A DNA stretch of 58,524 bases from an uncultured Myxococcaceae bacterium (GTDB taxonomy: Bacteria > Myxococcota_A > Polyangia > Polyangiales > Ga0077539): contig CAMFHP010000043.1 of assembly GCA_945952225.1 (NCBI GenBank), positions 1 to 58,524 of the forward strand, read 5' to 3'. Below are positions 55,271-58,524 of this stretch, piece after piece. The notes beneath the pieces were generated by a model. That model was given only the letters and a program-made list of their open reading frames with translations, had not been told where the DNA came from and made no database searches. How positions within the stretch are numbered: the first letter of the stretch is position 1; each line of letters opens with the position of its first letter. The translations under genes and the position numbers were made by a program.

Positions 55271-56076
55271 CCCTGCGTGCGGTTCCCATCGACGACCCTT
55301 TCTTTCAGGGCGATGCGTTGCTGCTGGTCGAAGATGAGCGCACGCGCGTCTCGATCACGGAGTGCTGGTCTCGCGATCCGCAGAGCCGACGCATCCAGGT
55401 GCGCGCGGTCGGCGGAAGAACCGCCGTGGAGTCGCTGGTACGTGCTGCCGTCGAGCGGGGGCTCGCGCACGTCTTCGGGCTCGTCGACCGCGACCTGCGC
55501 GGCGGAACCGACCAGGGGCGGCTGTTCCACACGACGCGTCACGAGTTCGAGAACCATCTGCTCGACACGACCGCGCTCGCAGCGCTGCTGGAGACCCTCG
55601 ACGCATCGGAGATCGACCGACGGCTCCAGGCGCTCGCACAGGAGCAACAGCACTGGAACGCGCTCCGACGCGCCCTGCACGACGTGAAGACCTCGCTGCC
55701 GGGCACGCCCCCGGATCCGAAGCCGCACGACGTTCCCGACGCAGCCGCAGCTCAGACCTGGCTCGCGACGCAGACGTGGCCTGCGAGCCTCGAAGAGTCC
55801 GTTCGTAAGACGTGGACGCCAACGTATCTCCGCGATGTCGTGCTCCCGAAGCACCAGCGGGACTGTGCCGACGAGGTCACGCGCGGAGACTGGATGACGA
55901 CCTTCTCGGGCAAGGAGATCTTCGAATCCCTGGCCCGCTCCGGTGGCTGGCGTCACGGCTCGCAGGATCCCGACGAGCTCGCGCGGCTCGTGGTGCAACG
56001 GTGGAAGGGCACACCACCCTCCGACGCCGCGTTCGTGGCGACCATGCGCGACACGATCCTTCGGGCGGTGCGCTGA
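55267..56076 (+). CDS. DUF4435/TOPRIM-like protein, candidate PARIS AriB-like effector
   Basis: Encodes 269 residues. The TOPRIM-like core is visible: LLLVEDERTRVSI (Glu22), the Asp-x-Asp in FGLVDRDLRGG (Asp74, Asp76) and HEFENHLLD (Glu93, Glu95), the same layout as DUF4435 proteins such as AriB. The C-terminal half is helical. In PARIS the effector cleaves host tRNA after activation. It overlaps the ATPase gene by 4 bases, so the two are translationally coupled. The effector activity here is inferred from the pairing and motifs. Confidence 0.82.
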   Translation: MTLRAVPIDDPFFQGDALLLVEDERTRVSITECWSRDPQSRRIQVRAVGGRTAVESLVRAAVERGLAHVFGLVDRDLRGGTDQGRLFHTTRHEFENHLLDTTALAALLETLDASEIDRRLQALAQEQQHWNALRRALHDVKTSLPGTPPDPKPHDVPDAAAAQTWLATQTWPASLEESVRKTWTPTYLRDVVLPKHQRDCADEVTRGDWMTTFSGKEIFESLARSGGWRHGSQDPDELARLVVQRWKGTPPSDAAFVATMRDTILRAVR

Positions 56077-56079
56077 GCG

Positions 56080-56610
56080 ATGGCGCCCACGACCCTCCGA
56101 CGCTACGCGGCGCTGCTGCGGGGTGTGTCTCCGCAGAACGCGAAGATGCCCGAGGTGAAGCGCGCGTTCGAGCGTGCGGGATTCTCCTCGGTGGTCACGC
56201 ACGCATCGAGCGGCAACGTGCTCTTCGACGCGCCGTCCGACGACACCGCGACGCTCGAAGCCCGCGCCCTGCACGCGATGGAGAAGCACCTCACGCGAGG
56301 CTTTCCCGTGTTCGTGCGGAGCGTCGAGGAGCTCGGCGCGCTCCTCGCGGCGGACCCATGGACGCGCTACGCCGTGGCGCCCGATGCGAAGCGCGTGGTG
56401 ACGCTGCTGCGCGCGCCGCCGCCCTCGTCATGGAAGCCCCCGCCCGCGACCGACGGCGTGACGATCCACGGCGCCGAGGGGCGCTACGTGCTCACGTCGT
56501 ACGTGGTGAGCGCGAAGGGTCCGGTGTTCATGGGGATGCTCGAAAAGAGCCTCGGCGCCGACATCACCACGCGCACCTGGGACGCGCTCCAGAAGATCGT
56601 CGCGCGCTGA
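56080..56610 (+). CDS. DUF1697 family protein
   Basis: Encodes 176 residues, the usual length for DUF1697 (about 175-185). Characteristic parts are RYAALLRGVSPQNAKMPEVKRAFERAGF, HASSGNVLFDA, VFVRSVEEL and GMLEKSLGADITTRTWDALQKI. The family is cytoplasmic and its biochemical role is not established. It starts 3 bases after the DUF4435 gene stop, so it could be part of the same transcript, though this family usually stands alone. Confidence 0.9.
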   Translation: MAPTTLRRYAALLRGVSPQNAKMPEVKRAFERAGFSSVVTHASSGNVLFDAPSDDTATLEARALHAMEKHLTRGFPVFVRSVEELGALLAADPWTRYAVAPDAKRVVTLLRAPPPSSWKPPPATDGVTIHGAEGRYVLTSYVVSAKGPVFMGMLEKSLGADITTRTWDALQKIVAR

Positions 56611-56644
56611 GCGCGGGGTGAGTTCAATCACCTGTAGCGTGCTC

Positions 56645-56970
56645 CCGGTGAATGAATTCACCGGCAGGGAAGGGAAAGTCCCTGACGGGACTCGCGATCC
56701 TGCGTCGCCCTCACGGCGCGTTGCTCGGGTGTGTTTCCGCTCGTGCTCACGGCCCCGCGTGCGGAGCCAGGGGAGCGATCATACGAGTCGGCCCCGCGTG
56801 TTTCCGGTGAACGAAGCGCGAGCCCCGTGAGGGGCTTTCGCCTGGCGGCCGGTGAATTCATTCACCGGTCGCAAGTGGGCCCATTCGCTCGATCTCACCA
56901 CCACCAGAACACGAGCGCGTCGGCACGATCTCACCGCCGCCAGAACGTGAGCACGATCGGGAACGCACCC
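56645..56970. repeat. Dispersed inverted-repeat element, copy B
   Basis: It begins with CCGGTGAATGAATTCACCGG (56645-56664) and the inverted palindrome at 56849-56868 closes it. The left arm matches position 1-40 of the window (CAGGGAAGGGAAAGTCCCTG block) and the following TCGCGATCCTGCGTCGCC spacer is shared with copy A. A middle block GCTCACGGCCCCGCGTGCG is absent from copy A but is found again at 58449-58475. The tail (to about 56970) has the GATCTCACC and GAACGTGAGCACGATCGG blocks. It contains no gene. Confidence 0.8.
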
Positions 56971-57215
56971 CTTCGAGCGCCTTCACCCGCATGCGCCCAC
57001 CACGACCGCGCGCACGCTCCCACACCCCACGTTTCGCCCGTCGCCCCGTTGCGCGCCGCCCTGCGCGCGCGCTCACTTCGCACGCGGCGGTGTGACCCCT
57101 CCTGGGATGCCGCCTCCGCGCGCGTTCATCCCGGACACCCCGTTCGGCGACCGCCCCGGACTTCGCCGTTGCCCATGGGCCCCCTGCGAGGCGATGCTCT
57201 CGCGCGGAGGGACGA
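56971..57215. other. Intergenic stretch upstream of the nuclease gene
   Basis: No gene is visible; open frames are Arg/Pro/Ala-rich without ribosome-binding sites. The promoter of the PD-(D/E)XK gene is expected here but no consensus stands out. The region's C/T-rich blocks look like ordinary GC-rich spacer DNA. Confidence 0.5.
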
Positions 57216-58322
57216 TTGAACAACCTGGTGCACACGCTCCTCGCCCACGCGTCGCGACGCGAGGAAGACGCCATCACCGCCACACTCGCGTGGCTTGTCG
57301 GCGCGCACGCCCCGCTGCGCACGCGATGGCAGACGTATCTCATGGAGCACGGCGCGCCACAGCTCACGGGGGATCCCGTGGTGCGCACGCAGGTGACCGA
57401 AGGGTCCAACCGCTACGACCTCGTGCTCGTGTGGCCCGGATGGCGTGCGGTGATCGAAGTGAAGGTACGCGCGGGACTCGGATGGCGCTCTACCGAAGAG
57501 GATTCCCACGACGACGAGACCGCGCCGCGCGTCGTGTCGCAGGTGCGTCGCTACCTTCAGCACACGGAACGCACGCAACCGCCGACGGGCGTGTTCACCC
57601 TCGCCGCCGACGAACTGGAACTGGAACCCGCCGTGCGCGCCCATCCCCGCTTTGGCGGCGCGCTCCGCTGGCAGGACGTGCGCCAGTGGCTCACCGAGGA
57701 AGAACCGACGGATCCCGTCGTGGCGCAGGTCGCCCGATGGTTCGTCGACGTGCTCAGGAGACGTGGAATGACGTTCGAACGGTTGACCGCCGAAGGACTC
57801 GCAAGCGTGGGTCCCTACCTCGCCTTCAAGGCCTCCCTCGACGCGATGATCGACCGCGTCTGGACGCTCCTCCGTGACGATCCGCGGGTGAAGAAGCTCC
57901 AGCGCGACGACCCGTGGCGGCAGGAGGCGCACGCGCGCATCGGGTGGGCCGCTCCGTACGACCGTCGCGTCGGGATGTTTGCGTTTGTGGGCATCTCCGT
58001 GCATCCGCTGGCCACGCGCGACGGGGCGCCCGATCTGCTGTTGTTCCTCGAAGCACCGCCCACGAAGCCCGCGGCGCAGCACATTCAACGCGAGCGCGCC
58101 GCGTGGGAAGCCGCCTGCGCGCGCCTCAACGAAGCCGGGCACGCGCGCTGGGCCCTCGGCACGGGATGGCCGCTCATCTCCGCGACGCGCGACATGGGAA
58201 CGCTGCTCGACGAGCCCGATCAGGTCGGTGCGATGGTGGCGTTCTTTCGCGCGTGCCTCGAAGCGCTCGACCGCGAGGGGCTCCTCGACCGCTACCTCGC
58301 CGCGCACGCATCGCACGGGTGA
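57216..58322 (+). CDS. PD-(D/E)XK nuclease superfamily protein
   Basis: Encodes 368 residues from a TTG at 57216, chosen because GGAGG lies 5 bases upstream. The nuclease core is visible: Glu18 in the first helix (REEDAITATLAWL), Asp68 in RYDLVLVW, and Glu81-Val-Lys83 in AVIEVKV, then Gln109/Tyr113 in SQVRRYLQ as a helical motif. This is the D-ExK arrangement of restriction-like nucleases, close to the PDDEXK_4/DUF4263 types. The rest (about 180-368) has no known domain. It lies next to the PARIS-like pair and between two copies of the inverted-repeat element. A defence or DNA-repair role is inferred. Confidence 0.8.
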   Translation: MNNLVHTLLAHASRREEDAITATLAWLVGAHAPLRTRWQTYLMEHGAPQLTGDPVVRTQVTEGSNRYDLVLVWPGWRAVIEVKVRAGLGWRSTEEDSHDDETAPRVVSQVRRYLQHTERTQPPTGVFTLAADELELEPAVRAHPRFGGALRWQDVRQWLTEEEPTDPVVAQVARWFVDVLRRRGMTFERLTAEGLASVGPYLAFKASLDAMIDRVWTLLRDDPRVKKLQRDDPWRQEAHARIGWAAPYDRRVGMFAFVGISVHPLATRDGAPDLLLFLEAPPTKPAAQHIQRERAAWEAACARLNEAGHARWALGTGWPLISATRDMGTLLDEPDQVGAMVAFFRACLEALDREGLLDRYLAAHASHG

Positions 58323-58350
58323 TTGAAGTCACCCGCAGCGGTCGGGCAGG

Positions 58351-58367
58351 GCCCTCCCGGAGAGGGC
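58351..58367 (+). terminator. Hairpin after the PD-(D/E)XK gene
   Basis: A 6-bp stem GCCCTC / GAGGGC with a 5-nt loop lies 28 bp after the stop codon. There is no T-run, so terminator function is tentative. Confidence 0.35.
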
Positions 58368-58448
58368 ATGCTCGCGGGATGTTGGAAGGTCCCATCGCAC
58401 ACCGCGGGTCCCCAGCGGACAGGCCCTCGAAGGTGTGTGTTTCTGATC

Positions 58449-58524
58449 GTGCGCACGGCCCCGCGTGCGGAGCCGGACTCCCGGTGAATGAATTCACCGG
58501 CAGGGAAGGGAAAGTCCCTGACGG
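58449..58524. repeat. Dispersed inverted-repeat element, copy C (right end cut by window)
   Basis: CACGGCCCCGCGTGCGGAGCC (58455-58475 region) matches the middle block of copy B, and CCGGTGAATGAATTCACCGG (58481-58500) opens a new left arm that continues into CAGGGAAGGGAAAGTCCCTG before the window ends. The block order differs from copy B: the middle block here lies outside the arm, which shows that these elements are modular. Confidence 0.78.

Noticed and set aside
56645-58524. Integron cassette with attC-like sites around the nuclease gene
   Set aside because: The palindrome has no attC R' or R'' boxes, no integrase is near, and the same element occurs without a cassette at the window's left end.

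Overview
The window is about 58.5 kb of very GC-rich DNA with dense coding on both strands and short gaps. I infer a Myxococcota (myxobacterium-like, Polyangia or Sandaracinaceae-like) chromosome. The reasons are two Hanks-type Ser/Thr kinases with C-terminal membrane anchors, a PEGA/TPR protein, Cys-rich and Asp/Ala-rich lipoproteins, a DUF4397 lipoprotein, a subtilase with a MYXO-CTERM-like tail, a type IV pilin and an Eis-like acetyltransferase. I see no rRNA, tRNA, transposase, integrase or plasmid gene.

Layout, left to right. 1-281 is a copy of a dispersed inverted-repeat element. 533-3193 holds an orphan pilin, a Cys-rich lipoprotein, a striking array of palindromes phased at about 42 bp (1755-2081) and a hypothetical protein. 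3202-9660 is a four-gene operon of GT-C-type membrane glycosyltransferases. 9843-12965 holds a response regulator, a Bpt-type aminoacyl transferase, a rhodanese and a phosphofructokinase; the last is the end of a five-gene minus-strand operon (11625-18466: Ser/Thr kinase, TPR/PEGA protein, DUF4397 lipoprotein, histidine kinase, PFK). Divergent from that operon, 18640-26150 encodes a TamB-like protein translationally coupled to a BamA/TamA-family protein with about seven POTRA modules. Then come SlyD-like and PcnB genes, a minus-strand group (M23 peptidase, second Ser/Thr kinase, membrane protein, cytochrome c), HEAT and methyltransferase genes, a SpoVR-YeaH pair without PrkA, a secreted protein, a subtilase, a tiny basic protein and YebC.

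The most unusual system is 41411-51824: one operon of an Eis-like GNAT acetyltransferase followed by three consecutive, mutually diverged Hsp100 (Clp-like) AAA+ proteins. All three carry a related non-Clp N-terminal domain and an xGF tripeptide where ClpA/ClpC/ClpX carry their ClpP-docking loop. One clearly, and one weakly, carries a C-terminal domain resembling the PCRF domain of class I release factors but without a GGQ domain. I infer a possible ribosome-associated unfoldase system; no clpP, clpS or T6SS gene is present in the window.

The right end (54188-58322) looks like a small defence locus: an ABC-type ATPase overlapping a DUF4435/TOPRIM-like gene (PARIS-like), a DUF1697 gene, then a PD-(D/E)XK nuclease-like gene between two copies of the repeat element that also begins the window.
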